A stretch of 64,000 nucleotides of DNA from JBEEOW01 sp041191405 (GCA_041191405.1 JBEEOW010000006.1:95738-159737), one strand, 5' to 3'. Positions 52,801 to 63,000 are shown, numbered from the stretch's first letter. Notes: generated by a model not told the origin, from the letters alone. A program made the numbers and translations.

Positions 52801-55800
52801 TCACTCCACTATCAACTTTTCCATTTTGACGCTTGAGGCAGTTTGTATCGATACAAAATAAACACCTCGTGATAAAACATGGGTAGTGTTAGCTTTTATT
52901 TGTATTGAGCCTGTACCATCAAGGTCGTGTGTTTGGTTGTAGTATATTTTTCCGTTGGTATCAAATACTTTAATAATTACTCCTTTTTCTGATTGAGTTT
53001 TAAAATGCAAGTACACATCGCCATCTGTAACTGGGTTTGGTGATAATGTGTATTTTCCTTTAAAGGCATCTTGAATACCAGCAATTGTCGAATCAAAATA
53101 TGCACAGTTTGAAGTATCAATACACATTTTTTTGCTTACAATTACTGCATAATTACTTACATGCGTTGGCGAAAATACTTGTTTTGTTGCTCCATCAATT
53201 GGGGCATTGGCATTGTTACAATCTATCCATTGGTACGAATCTGCACTATCAGCTTTGGTAATTAATGTATTGCCTTTTTGGGTAACCAAGTTGTCGTCGT
53301 CTAAAATTTGTAATTCAAGTGAAATTACACTGTCGCAAATTGTTGATGGAATGGTATCATTATAAAATCCTGATTTTGTAAGTGTTTTTCCTTTGTAATC
53401 ATAACTTTTACAAGCACTTACTTTGGTTAAGTTCACTTTTAATTCAATTACATTTACCAAAATTGGCGTTCGTACACTTGCATCGCAGGTACTATCTTGT
53501 ACATAAAAAGTGGTGTTTTTGCCAAGAATTGGTGTTTGAAATGAATTACCTTCACCTAAACGTTTACCACCTTTATCGGCTGTGTACCAAGCTAGTTTTC
53601 CGTTTGCTGTTCCTAGTGCAGTGAGTGTTACTTTTTTGCCTCCGCAAATAGTTTGATTAGCTGAATTGTTGGTAATTATTGGTGATGGAGGTAAAACACA
53701 ATTCTCGTATAATTGGGTGTAGCGAGGGTAACTTCCGTTGTTGCCATTAAAGTCAACTTTTGAGGTATAAGTATTTGTATTTGGGTCAAATTCAAACAAT
53801 ACGCCAATATCATTTGCTCCTCCGTGGTGTGTTAATCCATAAAACTTATCATTACTTAAAGTCATTGTTCCCAAAGGATTAGCCCCAGTGGTTAATGATA
53901 AATCATATTTTGATGCGTAGGTATTTGTTGTATCATTCCACTCAAAAATTACACCTGCATTGTTTGCTCCACCTTCAAAGTTTAATCCGTAAAATTTGCC
54001 TTTATACAAACTCAAATTCCCCGAAGGCGAACAACCAGTTGCTTTTTTTAAATCTATTTTTTTAGTGTAAATATTGGTTGTAGGATTCCATTGAAATAAT
54101 ACGCCAACACTATCAGTACCACCTTTTTCTGTTAAACCATAAAAAATATCGTTTTTAAATGTTAAACTTCCATTTGGCAAAGCACCGTTTATAAATGTTA
54201 AATCTATTTTTTTGCTTAAAACTTTAGTACTTGGATTAAATTCAAAAATAACTCCTACACTATCAGCTCCTCCTTGTTGCGTTAACCCATATAATTTGCC
54301 ATTATAAACTGATAATGAGCCGAAAGGATGAGCTCCATTTGTTCCATTAAAATGTGCAAGTGCAGAGTAAATATTCGTTGCTGGATTGTATTCAAACAAA
54401 ACGCCTTTATTGAAATTACCACCTTTGTAGGTTAATCCGTATAATTTCCCAGCAAAATAGGTAAGTGCTCCATAAGGTTTTGCACCTAGTGTATCATTGA
54501 AATCATATTTTTTGGTGTAGGTTTTTGTTGTTGCATTCCATTGGAAAATCACACCTTTATCATAATTTCCACCTCTTTGTGCTGTGCCATAAAAATTTCC
54601 TGCCAAGTAAATTAACGAACCTTGGGGAGTATTCCCTTGTGGACTAAAGCTTAAATCTACTTTTTTAGTGATTGTATTTGAGCCGATTGCAAATTCAAAA
54701 ATTACACCTTTGTTATTTACTCCACCTTGCTGAGTGAGTCCGTAAAGTTTACTGTTTAAAACAGTTAAATTTCCAAAAGGAAAACTTCCATTCAATCGGT
54801 TAAAGTCGGCTTTTTTCGAATAAACATTAGATGTTGGGTCAAATTCATATAAAACACCCACCGAATCACTTCCGCCAACATAGCTTAACCCATATAATTT
54901 GCCATTACTTAAAGTCAATCCACCTAATGGATAAGCGCCTGTGGTTAAGATAAATTCGTATTTTTTGCTGATTGTATCAGCATTTACGTCCCACTCGAAT
55001 AGAGTACCATAATCATCGGTTCCGCCACCAAGTGTTTGTCCGTAAAATTTACCGTTAGTGAAAGTCAAACTTCCTGAATATGGATTTAATCCGTTTTTCT
55101 CTCCAGTAAAATCAACTCGTTTTTGATAGTTATTTGACGAATCAATTTGAAAAATTACTCCTACATTATTTTTACCTCCTTGTTGTGTCGTGCCGTACAA
55201 TTTGCCATTGTATAAACTTAAAGTACCAGCAGGGTAAGCGCCTGTTTTTAAGCTAAAATCATATATTTTTGAATAGGTATTGGTAATAGGGTTAAAACTG
55301 AAAATTACACCTAAACCATTTGCGCCACCTTGTTCAGCTAAAGCATATAAAGTTGATTTGTAAGCTGTAAATGAACCATTTGGATTAGCTCCTGAGCTTC
55401 TCTGAAAATCATATTTTTTAGTAAAAGTATTGGTATTATAGTCCCACTCATAAATAACACCGTTTCCATATAAACCACCTTTTGATGTCATTCCATAAAA
55501 TTTGCCGTTATATAAAAACAGTGAGCCCGTTGGATTACAACCTTTTAGTGAATCATCAAAATCTATTTTTTTACTGTATGCTCCATTGCTTGGATTAAAC
55601 TCAAAAATAACTCCTAAATTATGTTCTCCTCCACTGTATGTAGTGCCATATAATTTGCCATTTCCTGGATTAACTAATGCTGAGCGACAAGGTAAACTTC
55701 CTGATGATGTTGTAGTTAGTGAATAATCTACATTTAAAGTATTTGTACTAGGGTTGTATTGAAAAATTGTGCCTAAATCATCGTCTCCACCAGCTGATGT

Positions 55801-55878
55801 GAGTCCAAATAGCTGAGCATGAACAAAAATGTTCAAGTTGAATATGAATATTAGGGAGAGAAAAATTAGTTTTTTCAT
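52801..55878 (-). CDS. Secreted GloVer-repeat protein with Ig-like and T9SS sorting domains
   Basis: A 1025-aa protein with a signal peptide ending near FVHAQ. About 14 tandem units of roughly 48 aa follow (to about residue 730), each with a KLYGLTxxGGxxxxGVIFEF core. These are the repeats of the choice-of-anchor GloVer family (TIGR03803), probably a beta-propeller-like or solenoid surface structure. An Ig-like/PKD region (about 740-930) comes next. The C-terminal type A Type IX signal contains LSPNPVTDGDVYLHF, KVFDTNGKIYY and RGVYFVSIQ. It is exported to the cell surface. Its binding target is unknown. Confidence 0.85.
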   Translation of the reverse strand: MKKLIFLSLIFIFNLNIFVHAQLFGLTSAGGDDDLGTIFQYNPSTNTLNVDYSLTTTSSGSLPCRSALVNPGNGKLYGTTYSGGEHNLGVIFEFNPSNGAYSKKIDFDDSLKGCNPTGSLFLYNGKFYGMTSKGGLYGNGVIYEWDYNTNTFTKKYDFQRSSGANPNGSFTAYKSTLYALAEQGGANGLGVIFSFNPITNTYSKIYDFSLKTGAYPAGTLSLYNGKLYGTTQQGGKNNVGVIFQIDSSNNYQKRVDFTGEKNGLNPYSGSLTFTNGKFYGQTLGGGTDDYGTLFEWDVNADTISKKYEFILTTGAYPLGGLTLSNGKLYGLSYVGGSDSVGVLYEFDPTSNVYSKKADFNRLNGSFPFGNLTVLNSKLYGLTQQGGVNNKGVIFEFAIGSNTITKKVDLSFSPQGNTPQGSLIYLAGNFYGTAQRGGNYDKGVIFQWNATTKTYTKKYDFNDTLGAKPYGALTYFAGKLYGLTYKGGNFNKGVLFEYNPATNIYSALAHFNGTNGAHPFGSLSVYNGKLYGLTQQGGADSVGVIFEFNPSTKVLSKKIDLTFINGALPNGSLTFKNDIFYGLTEKGGTDSVGVLFQWNPTTNIYTKKIDLKKATGCSPSGNLSLYKGKFYGLNFEGGANNAGVIFEWNDTTNTYASKYDLSLTTGANPLGTMTLSNDKFYGLTHHGGANDIGVLFEFDPNTNTYTSKVDFNGNNGSYPRYTQLYENCVLPPSPIITNNSANQTICGGKKVTLTALGTANGKLAWYTADKGGKRLGEGNSFQTPILGKNTTFYVQDSTCDASVRTPILVNVIELKVNLTKVSACKSYDYKGKTLTKSGFYNDTIPSTICDSVISLELQILDDDNLVTQKGNTLITKADSADSYQWIDCNNANAPIDGATKQVFSPTHVSNYAVIVSKKMCIDTSNCAYFDSTIAGIQDAFKGKYTLSPNPVTDGDVYLHFKTQSEKGVIIKVFDTNGKIYYNQTHDLDGTGSIQIKANTTHVLSRGVYFVSIQTASSVKMEKLIVE

Positions 55879-55942
55879 GATTAGAGTTTTCAGTAATCAG
55901 TTTTGTGTTTATTAAAAAATCAACGAAAAAAATACTAAAAAA

Positions 55943-57040
55943 TTATTTTTTCTCTGTCAATACTTCTTTTGTTTCTATGGCAAACAAATCAACTTTTACT
56001 GCTACTTTTTCTGTTTCAATAGCTCTGAATAACAATATTTTCTGAATTGTACCATTGCCTTGTACTTTTCCCATTTTTACACGGTTAACGTCGCTAATAT
56101 CGTCAATAGTTGCAGCTAAGGTAGTTAAAGTATCGTCATTAATCTTTTTTGTTTTGGAGAATTTCTCAAATTGCTTCGGGCTTACATACGAAACATTATG
56201 ATTAACAAATTGTTTTTTTGTATCTGAAATGATAACCATTTTTATTGATGGGTCATCGTTTTCGAATTTAATTGCATAGTTTTTAGTAAAGAATCTTAGC
56301 AATTTGATTTTGGTTTTCCCAAGTACAAAGTCTTTGTTTAAATCAGTTTTTTTCAATTCAATAACCTCAAATTTCTTAGGTACGGTTACTTCAATTTCTC
56401 CACTTACTTCTTTCAGGTTTAAATCTAAAGGTTTGTAGTTTACAATTATATTGTATCCGTATTGAGTTTTTAAAGTTTTGGCAACCAATGCATTTTCTTT
56501 GTTTTGGTCACTTTCGCCCATAGTCATTACGTTTTGACCTTTTTCGTTCTTTACATAATTCCATTTTGCGTTATAATCCACATACTGAAAGTAAGGTAAC
56601 GATTTAATATCAGCATTAATTGTAACCCAATATGCATTATTTTGTGGTACGCCATCAACAGTTACAAATGAAGTTGCTTTTGAAGAAGTTGCGTGTAATG
56701 TTTTCTTGAATTGAGCTATTCCATTTTGAATATCAGTACCTGAAGGAGTTATACTGTTAGGTATAATTACATCTTCCATTACCATTTGATTTTCAAGTAA
56801 TGATGGTTTTACATCATTTTGTGAAACATAAGCATCGTAGGCAATTTTAGTTAACATTAACTTTTGTTCGGGTGTAAGTGCCGATTTGTCAAGTTTGGTG
56901 TCAATTTTGGTTACAACTTTTGGCTTTTTTGGTTTGCTTTGCTGATTAGTTGTGTTTTTTGGTTTTTTTTGAGCAGGCTTTTGCTGAGCCATCACTTGAA
57001 ATGTGATAAATAAGCAAAGTATAGAAATTATTTTTTTCAT
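55943..57040 (-). CDS. Secreted/periplasmic protein of unknown function
   Basis: 365 aa from the ATG at 57040, where a clean signal peptide begins (KKIISILCLFITFQVMAQ). The longer frame from 57064 adds eight residues before it. A Lys/Pro-rich linker (QQKPAQKKPK) precedes a beta-rich part. Residues around VIIPNSITPSGTDIQNGIAQFKK, YWVTINADIKSLPYFQYVDYNAKW and VTVPKKFEVIELKKTDL show no familiar motif. It is between the GloVer gene and the methyltransferase on the same strand. Confidence 0.65.
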   Translation of the reverse strand: MKKIISILCLFITFQVMAQQKPAQKKPKNTTNQQSKPKKPKVVTKIDTKLDKSALTPEQKLMLTKIAYDAYVSQNDVKPSLLENQMVMEDVIIPNSITPSGTDIQNGIAQFKKTLHATSSKATSFVTVDGVPQNNAYWVTINADIKSLPYFQYVDYNAKWNYVKNEKGQNVMTMGESDQNKENALVAKTLKTQYGYNIIVNYKPLDLNLKEVSGEIEVTVPKKFEVIELKKTDLNKDFVLGKTKIKLLRFFTKNYAIKFENDDPSIKMVIISDTKKQFVNHNVSYVSPKQFEKFSKTKKINDDTLTTLAATIDDISDVNRVKMGKVQGNGTIQKILLFRAIETEKVAVKVDLFAIETKEVLTEKK

Positions 57041-57114
57041 ATTATATTTCAATTGAGCCAACAAAAATTATTACTCGCAATTTAACTATTTTAACTTTTT
57101 ATTTGAATATTAAT

Positions 57115-57840
57115 TTACAAAACTTTTTTTGCTACTAAAATCATTCTACTACTTAGTTTTTCATCAAATGTATTGAGTTGATAATCACCAAATACATCAA
57201 TTATTGTGAGATTACTCTTTTTAAGAAATTTATCAAAATCTGATTTGAAAATGGCTTTTACTTGTTCTTGAAAATGATATTTTTTCCCTTCAGCTTCAAA
57301 TTGTATGTCTTTTTTAATAAAACCATTTTCAACAAATCGTTTTAAATGGAATGTTACTCCGTCAATTGTTTTGGTTTCTTCTTTTACTAAGTTTTCGATT
57401 ACAGTTTTTGGATTTAAAAAGTCAATTATCAATGTGCCGTCATTTTCTAATGCATCAGCCATATTTTTAATTGCTAAAAAGTCTTCGTTTTCAGTTTCAA
57501 AATATCCAAAACTTGTAAACAAATTTAATATAACATGGTATTTTGATGGCATCCTATTTCGCATATCATGTACTGCGAACTGTAAAGTTTCATTACTGTA
57601 TTTTTGGGCTTCTGCTATGCTTTCTGGAGCTATATCTAAACCTGTAACATGGTACCCTTTTTTATTTAAAAATATACTATGTCTACCCTTACCGCAAGCT
57701 AAGTCTAAAAAGTTATAATTTTTAGGAAATTTATATTTTTCAATGATATTGTTGATGAAATTTTCAGCTTCAATAAAGTCTCTACTTTTGTATAAAAGAT
57801 GATAATAAGTTGAATTAAACCAATTACTGAACCATTCCAT
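57115..57840 (-). CDS. Class I SAM-dependent methyltransferase
   Basis: A 241-aa protein. The N-terminus WFNSTYYHLLYKSRD is typical of a Bacteroidota methyltransferase group. Motif I is NFLDLACGKGRHSIFL and the acidic loop is VTGLDIAPESI. FTSFGYFETENEDFLAI follows. The substrate is unknown. On the minus strand TACATTTG (57876 to 57869) is a possible -7 box, without a TTG at the right distance. Confidence 0.85.
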   Translation of the reverse strand: MEWFSNWFNSTYYHLLYKSRDFIEAENFINNIIEKYKFPKNYNFLDLACGKGRHSIFLNKKGYHVTGLDIAPESIAEAQKYSNETLQFAVHDMRNRMPSKYHVILNLFTSFGYFETENEDFLAIKNMADALENDGTLIIDFLNPKTVIENLVKEETKTIDGVTFHLKRFVENGFIKKDIQFEAEGKKYHFQEQVKAIFKSDFDKFLKKSNLTIIDVFGDYQLNTFDEKLSSRMILVAKKVL

Positions 57841-58047
57841 AAATTAGATAAATTATATTTTTTCGTATCAAATGTATATTTAAAATATTAGATTTAGCAT
57901 TAAATTTGATAAAAATTATTTCTTTTATTTTAATTTATGATACAAAGAGTAATTTTGTACAATAAATTTCGTTAAAATTGTAGTCTGAGTTTGAAAAGAC
58001 TTATTATTTGACTTAGTAAAAATTAATTATTTGAATTTGACGCTATA

Positions 58048-60333
58048 ATGAAAAAAGCGATTTTAATTGGAATGGCATCTGTGGTGGCCATGGCTGCTTG
58101 CACGGGTTCTAAAAATAATACTCCTAGTGAGCCAGTTATTGAAACCTTAGGAAATAATCCTGTAACTACATCTCAGTTTGAGTATGTTTACAAAAAAAAT
58201 AACGCAAATGATGCGGATGCTTACACAGAAAAAAGCTTAAAAGATTATTTAGCACTTTATACTAATTTTAAACTCAAAGTTACAGAGGCTAAATCTCTTG
58301 GCTTAGATACAGCTCAAAGTTTTATTAAAGAACTTGAAGGTTATAAAAAACAATTAGCACAGCCATATTTAACTGAAAAAAGCGTTACAGAAACTCTTGT
58401 TAAAGAAGCTTATGAGCGCTTGAAAGAAGAAGTTTCAGCTTCGCATATTTTAATTAAGGTTGCTCCTGACGCTGACCCAGCTGATTCTCTTAAAGCATAT
58501 AATAAAATTAAATCAATTAGAGATAAAGCTGTTGGAGGTGCAAATTTTGAACAATTAGCTGCTGAAAACTCTGAAGACCCATCTGCTGTTCAAAACAAAG
58601 GATATTTGGGATATTTTACTGCTCTACAAATGGTTTACCCTTTTGAAGATGCAGCATTCAAAACTAAAATTGGCGAAGTTTCAGGTATAGTTCGTACTAA
58701 ATTTGGTTACCATATTTTAAAAGTTAAAGATAGACGTGCATCTAGAGGTGAGGTTAAAGTTGCTCACATTATGGTTCGTGCAGGCGAAGGCATTGCATTA
58801 GATGATTCATTGGAAGCAAAAAAGAAATCTGACGAAATATTTATAAAAGCGAAAAAAGGAGATAATTGGGATGAACTAGCTTCTCAATTTTCTGACGATT
58901 TAGGAACAAAAAATAAGGGTGGAGTATTGCCTGCATTTGGTACAAATGCAATGATTCCAAGTTTTGAAGATGCTTCATTTGCATTAAATACACCTGGAGA
59001 AATTACAGGTCCAATCAGAACACCTTATGGATGGCATATTATTAAGTTGATTGAGAAAAAAGGTTTAGCTGAATTTAAGGACTTAGAAGCAAGTTTAAAA
59101 ACTAAAGTTTCAAAAGATTCTCGTTCTGATTTAAATCGATCGGTATTAATTGCTAGATTAAAAAAAGAAAATCAATTTACCGAAAATGCTACAACTCAAG
59201 CAAAAGTTTTTGCAAAAGCTGATTCATCTTTAATTAAAGGAAAATTCACTTTTGCTAAAGAAGATAAATTAATTGGTGAACAATTAATTTCTATTGGAAA
59301 CAAAAAAGTTACAGTTCAAGATTTCTTTAATTTTATTCAAGAAAAAGGTCGTTCAAGATCAAACTTTAGTCCAGCACATTACATGAATTTGTTGTACAAA
59401 GATTTTGCTGAAAAAACTATCTTGGATTACGAAGAATCAAATCTTGAAAACAAATATCCAGACTATAAAAACCTTGTAAGCGAGTATCGTGAAGGAATTT
59501 TATTGTTCCAATTGATGGATACAAAAGTTTGGGGCAAAGCATTACAAGATACTTTAGGCTTGAAAAAATTCTTTGAAGCAAACAAAGAAAACTACAAATG
59601 GAACAAACGTTTAGATGCAACTATTTATAATACAGCATCAAAAGATGTATTAACACAAGTAAAACAAAAATTGAAAGATGGATATTGGACAGTTTCTGAG
59701 CCAAAAACAGAAGACATCATTTTTGATTTAAACAAAGCTGTGCTTACTAAAGATGATTCAATTCGTTTAAATGGTTTGGCTTCGATATTAGCTAAAGATA
59801 AATCATTGAAATTGAAAATTGTAGGTAATGCTGATGCTCAAGAAGCTAAAGCCCAAAAAACTAATAATTTATCTCTAAAAAGAGCTCAATTGGTTTTTGA
59901 TTACTTAAAATCAGTGAAAGTAGATGAAGCTCGTTTGAGTATTGAAGATAAAAAACTTGATAAAGTTGCTAAAAACAATAAAGTAAACTTTGTATTTAGT
60001 TCAAACTCAAATCATTCATTAGAGAAAATCTTTAACGAAAAACAAGCTTTAACACTTCAAGTAAGCCATAGTTTATACCAAAAAGGTGATAATGCAATTG
60101 CTGATGCTATTGAATGGAAAGAAGGAGAGCAAGTTATTGAAAAAGATGGAAGAGTAATTTTGGTTGTAGTTAAAAAAGTTGAAGAGCCACGTTACAAAAA
60201 CCTTGAAGAAGTAAAAGGTGTTGTTATTTCTGATTACCAAAACTATCTTGAAAAAGAGTGGATTAATGAGCTAAAAGCTAAATATCCAGTTACGGTTAAC
60301 GAAGTTGAGTTAAAAAAATTAGTTAAAAAATAG
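58048..60333 (+). CDS. PpiC-type peptidyl-prolyl isomerase lipoprotein with internal OmpA-like domain
   Basis: A 761-aa protein with lipobox AMAAC (Cys18). It has a SurA-like N-terminal chaperone part, then two parvulin domains (about 127-225 and 233-335), with SASHILIKV, NKGYLGYFTALQMVYPFEDAAF and GEITGPIRTPYGWHIIKL. Residues about 555-655 do not belong to the usual protein. IIFDLNKAVLTKDDSIRL, LKLKIVGNADAQEA and NNLSLKRAQLVFDYL follow the OmpA peptidoglycan-binding pattern and keep the Asp and Arg612 at the ligand positions. It likely folds outer-membrane proteins and may hold peptidoglycan. TAATTTTG at 57950-57957 is a possible -7 box. Confidence 0.85.
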   Translation: MKKAILIGMASVVAMAACTGSKNNTPSEPVIETLGNNPVTTSQFEYVYKKNNANDADAYTEKSLKDYLALYTNFKLKVTEAKSLGLDTAQSFIKELEGYKKQLAQPYLTEKSVTETLVKEAYERLKEEVSASHILIKVAPDADPADSLKAYNKIKSIRDKAVGGANFEQLAAENSEDPSAVQNKGYLGYFTALQMVYPFEDAAFKTKIGEVSGIVRTKFGYHILKVKDRRASRGEVKVAHIMVRAGEGIALDDSLEAKKKSDEIFIKAKKGDNWDELASQFSDDLGTKNKGGVLPAFGTNAMIPSFEDASFALNTPGEITGPIRTPYGWHIIKLIEKKGLAEFKDLEASLKTKVSKDSRSDLNRSVLIARLKKENQFTENATTQAKVFAKADSSLIKGKFTFAKEDKLIGEQLISIGNKKVTVQDFFNFIQEKGRSRSNFSPAHYMNLLYKDFAEKTILDYEESNLENKYPDYKNLVSEYREGILLFQLMDTKVWGKALQDTLGLKKFFEANKENYKWNKRLDATIYNTASKDVLTQVKQKLKDGYWTVSEPKTEDIIFDLNKAVLTKDDSIRLNGLASILAKDKSLKLKIVGNADAQEAKAQKTNNLSLKRAQLVFDYLKSVKVDEARLSIEDKKLDKVAKNNKVNFVFSSNSNHSLEKIFNEKQALTLQVSHSLYQKGDNAIADAIEWKEGEQVIEKDGRVILVVVKKVEEPRYKNLEEVKGVVISDYQNYLEKEWINELKAKYPVTVNEVELKKLVKK

Positions 60334-60357
60334 AAGTTAAAAAATATCAAACTTAAT

Positions 60358-60390
60358 GATGCTTTGCTCTAATATTAAGGGCAAAGCATC
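60358..60390 (+). terminator. Terminator after the PpiC gene
   Basis: GATGCTTTGC opposes GCAAAGCATC (10 perfect base pairs, 13-nt loop), followed by GTTTGTTTATT. Confidence 0.7.
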
Positions 60391-60427
60391 GTTTGTTTAT
60401 TACAATTACTGAATTATAAATTATTTT

Positions 60428-61801
60428 ATGAAATTAATGTTGAATAATAGCAAATCACTTATCGGTTTAATATTTATATTTTTTGTTTTAATAACAAGTA
60501 CAATTGCACAACCATTAGCTAATAAAGGTCAAGTAATTGATAAAATTGTTGCAAAAGTTGATAATCACATAGTTTTAAAATCTGAGTTAGAAGCAACAGC
60601 ATTGCAATATATGGCTCAACAACAGTTTAGAAGTTCAATTGAAAATTTAAATTGTACTGTATTAGAGTCATTGTTAATCAATAAATTATTGCTAGCAAAA
60701 GCAGATATTGACTCAGTAACTGTTGAAGATAAGCAAGTTGAAGCTCAGTTAACGCAACGTATGGCTTATTTTATTCAACAAATTGGTTCAGAAGAAAAAT
60801 TAGTTGAAATGTATAACAAACCAATTGCCGAACTTAAAAACGACTTACGTAAGCAAGTAAAAGAGCAAATTTTAGCTCAAAAAATGCAAGACAATGTTGT
60901 GGGTAAAGTAAAAATTACACCAGGTGAAGTAAAAAAATTCTTTGCTAAAATTCCTCAAGATAGTTTACCATTTTTCTCAAAAGAAGTAGAGGTTGGTCAA
61001 ATTGTAATTGAAGCCAAAGTTGGTAAAGACCAAAAAAATATTACTCGAAATGAGTTATTAGCGCTTAAAGCTAGAATTGAAAAAGGAGAGGATTTTGCTG
61101 TTTTGGCTAAACAATTTTCGGCTGACCCAGGTTCTGCCGCCAATGGTGGAGAATTAGGTTTCTTTAAAAAAGGTGAATTAGTGCCTGAATATGAGGCAGC
61201 TTCTTTAAAGTTAAAACCAGGTCAAATGTCGGATGTGATTGAATCTCAATTTGGTTTCCACTTAATACAGTTAATTGAGCGTAGAGGTATGGAGTTTAAT
61301 ACACGTCATATTTTATTAAAACCAGCTTCATCAACAGTTGATATTTCAGAAACTGAAAATGAATTAAATAAAATTAGAAATTTAATTTTGAAAGATAGTA
61401 TTTCATTTACAAGTGCAGCTAAAAAACACTCTGATGATAAAACAACGTCTGAAAATGGAGGGTTTTTTACAGATGCAAATACTGGAAGCACACAAATTGC
61501 AGTTGATGCTATTGACCCAAGTATTTTCTTTGTGATTGATACAATGCAAGTTGGGCATATTTGTAAACCTATTCCATACAGAACTGCCGACGGAAAAGAC
61601 GCAATGAGAATTATTTATTTGAAAAAAGTAACGCCTCCTCATAAAGCAAATCTTGAAGACGATTTTCAAAAAATACACAGTGCTGCTGTAGCCGCAAAGA
61701 AAAATAAAGTATTGTCAGAGTGGTTTCATAAAACTAAAAATGAAGTTTTTGTTGAAATTGCTCCTGAATTCAAATCTTGCGATATTTTAAAAGATATTTA
61801 A
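60428..61801 (+). CDS. SurA-type peptidyl-prolyl isomerase/chaperone
   Basis: A 457-aa protein with a signal peptide ending near TSTIAQ. The SurA N-terminal part starts QVIDKIVAKVDNHIVLKSELEA. Two parvulin domains follow, with EVGQIVIEAKV, SADPGSAANGGELGFFKKGELVPEYEAA and NTRHILLKPAS. It is periplasmic and helps fold outer-membrane proteins. It is next to another PpiC protein and 18 bp before moxR, so the three may work in envelope biogenesis. Confidence 0.92.
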   Translation: MKLMLNNSKSLIGLIFIFFVLITSTIAQPLANKGQVIDKIVAKVDNHIVLKSELEATALQYMAQQQFRSSIENLNCTVLESLLINKLLLAKADIDSVTVEDKQVEAQLTQRMAYFIQQIGSEEKLVEMYNKPIAELKNDLRKQVKEQILAQKMQDNVVGKVKITPGEVKKFFAKIPQDSLPFFSKEVEVGQIVIEAKVGKDQKNITRNELLALKARIEKGEDFAVLAKQFSADPGSAANGGELGFFKKGELVPEYEAASLKLKPGQMSDVIESQFGFHLIQLIERRGMEFNTRHILLKPASSTVDISETENELNKIRNLILKDSISFTSAAKKHSDDKTTSENGGFFTDANTGSTQIAVDAIDPSIFFVIDTMQVGHICKPIPYRTADGKDAMRIIYLKKVTPPHKANLEDDFQKIHSAAVAAKKNKVLSEWFHKTKNEVFVEIAPEFKSCDILKDI

Positions 61802-61819
61802 TATAAAATATTTATATAA

Positions 61820-62782
61820 ATGATTGATTTTAAATCAGATGTTGAAGCAGCTGAGGCTTTATTTGCCTCAACGCAAAATTTAGAAAAAGAGATTGGAAAA
61901 GTAATTATTGGTCAGCAAGATGTTGTTAGGCTAGTTTTGACTTCTATTTTTTGTAAAGGTCACTCATTATTAATGGGTGTTCCTGGTTTGGCAAAAACAT
62001 TGTTAATTAATACCGTAGCTGATGCTTTGTCATTGAATTTTAATAGAATTCAGTTTACGCCTGATTTGATGCCATCGGATATTTTAGGTGCTGAAACAAT
62101 GGATAAAGACCGTAATTTCAAGTTTATTCCTGGTCCAATTTTCTCAAATATTGTACTTGCCGACGAGATAAATCGTACACCTCCTAAAACGCAAGCAGCT
62201 TTACTTGAAGCCATGCAAGAAGGTTCGGTTACAGTTGCTGGGCAATCGCATCAATTATCAAAACCATTTTTTGTACTTGCAACCCAAAACCCTATTGAGC
62301 AAGAAGGTACATATCCATTACCTGAAGCGCAGTTAGACCGTTTCTTGTTTAATATTACCCTTGATTATCCAAGCTTTGCACACGAAGTTGAAATTGTAAA
62401 AAACACAACTTCTGCATTTACTTATAAAGTGCCTAAAATTATTGGTGCTGACGAGATTTTAGCATTTCAAGCATTGGTTCGTAAAGTGCCAGTGGCTGAT
62501 AATGTAGTTGAATATGCAGTTAAATTGGTACACAATACTCGTCCGCAAACTAGCACCAACGAAACCACAAAACGTTACCTCGATTGGGGAGCTGGACCAA
62601 GAGCATCGCAAAGTTTGATATTAGCTGCAAAATGTAATGCATTATTAAATGGTAAATTATCTCCTGATATCGAAGATGTTAGAGCAATAGCATTGCCTGT
62701 GTTGAGACACAGAATTGTGAAAAGCTTCAAAGCAGATACTGATGGTTTATCAGTAGATGATATCATCAAAAAATTGATGTAA
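61820..62782 (+). CDS. MoxR family AAA+ ATPase
   Basis: A 320-aa protein. Walker A is GVPGLAKTLL, Walker B is IVLADEINRTPPKTQAALLEAMQE, sensor 1 is VLATQNPIEQEGTYPLPEAQLDRF, and the C-terminal helical lid ends in HRIVKSF. MoxR ATPases act as chaperones with a VWA-domain partner. The usual DUF58/VWA/BatA genes do not follow here, since the next gene is msrA after a repeat-rich gap. Confidence 0.93.
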   Translation: MIDFKSDVEAAEALFASTQNLEKEIGKVIIGQQDVVRLVLTSIFCKGHSLLMGVPGLAKTLLINTVADALSLNFNRIQFTPDLMPSDILGAETMDKDRNFKFIPGPIFSNIVLADEINRTPPKTQAALLEAMQEGSVTVAGQSHQLSKPFFVLATQNPIEQEGTYPLPEAQLDRFLFNITLDYPSFAHEVEIVKNTTSAFTYKVPKIIGADEILAFQALVRKVPVADNVVEYAVKLVHNTRPQTSTNETTKRYLDWGAGPRASQSLILAAKCNALLNGKLSPDIEDVRAIALPVLRHRIVKSFKADTDGLSVDDIIKKLM

Positions 62783-62790
62783 TAATTTAA

Positions 62791-62961
62791 ACCACATAGA
62801 AACATAGTGTTGATTATTAGTAGTTTAAACTATGTTTCTATGTGGTGAAAATTTATTCAGGTAACATAGGATTTTCTTTGAAAATCAAAATCTATGTATT
62901 ACTTATTTTATTTTACATAGTCATGATTATTAGTGTTTTAAAGACTATGTTCCTATGTGGT
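62791..62961. repeat. Cluster of CCACATAGAAACATAGT palindromes
   Basis: ACCACATAGAAACATAGT (62791-62808) and its exact reverse complement (62829-62846) enclose a 20-nt loop. A second copy at 62915-62961 has a shortened left arm, a similar loop and the right arm GACTATGTTCCTATGTGGT. A third hairpin between them has arms like ACATAGGATTTT. The whole gap is a repeat cluster without a gene. Confidence 0.75.
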
Positions 62962-63000
62962 AAAAACTTATAACTTGTAAAGAATATAAATCAATTTATT

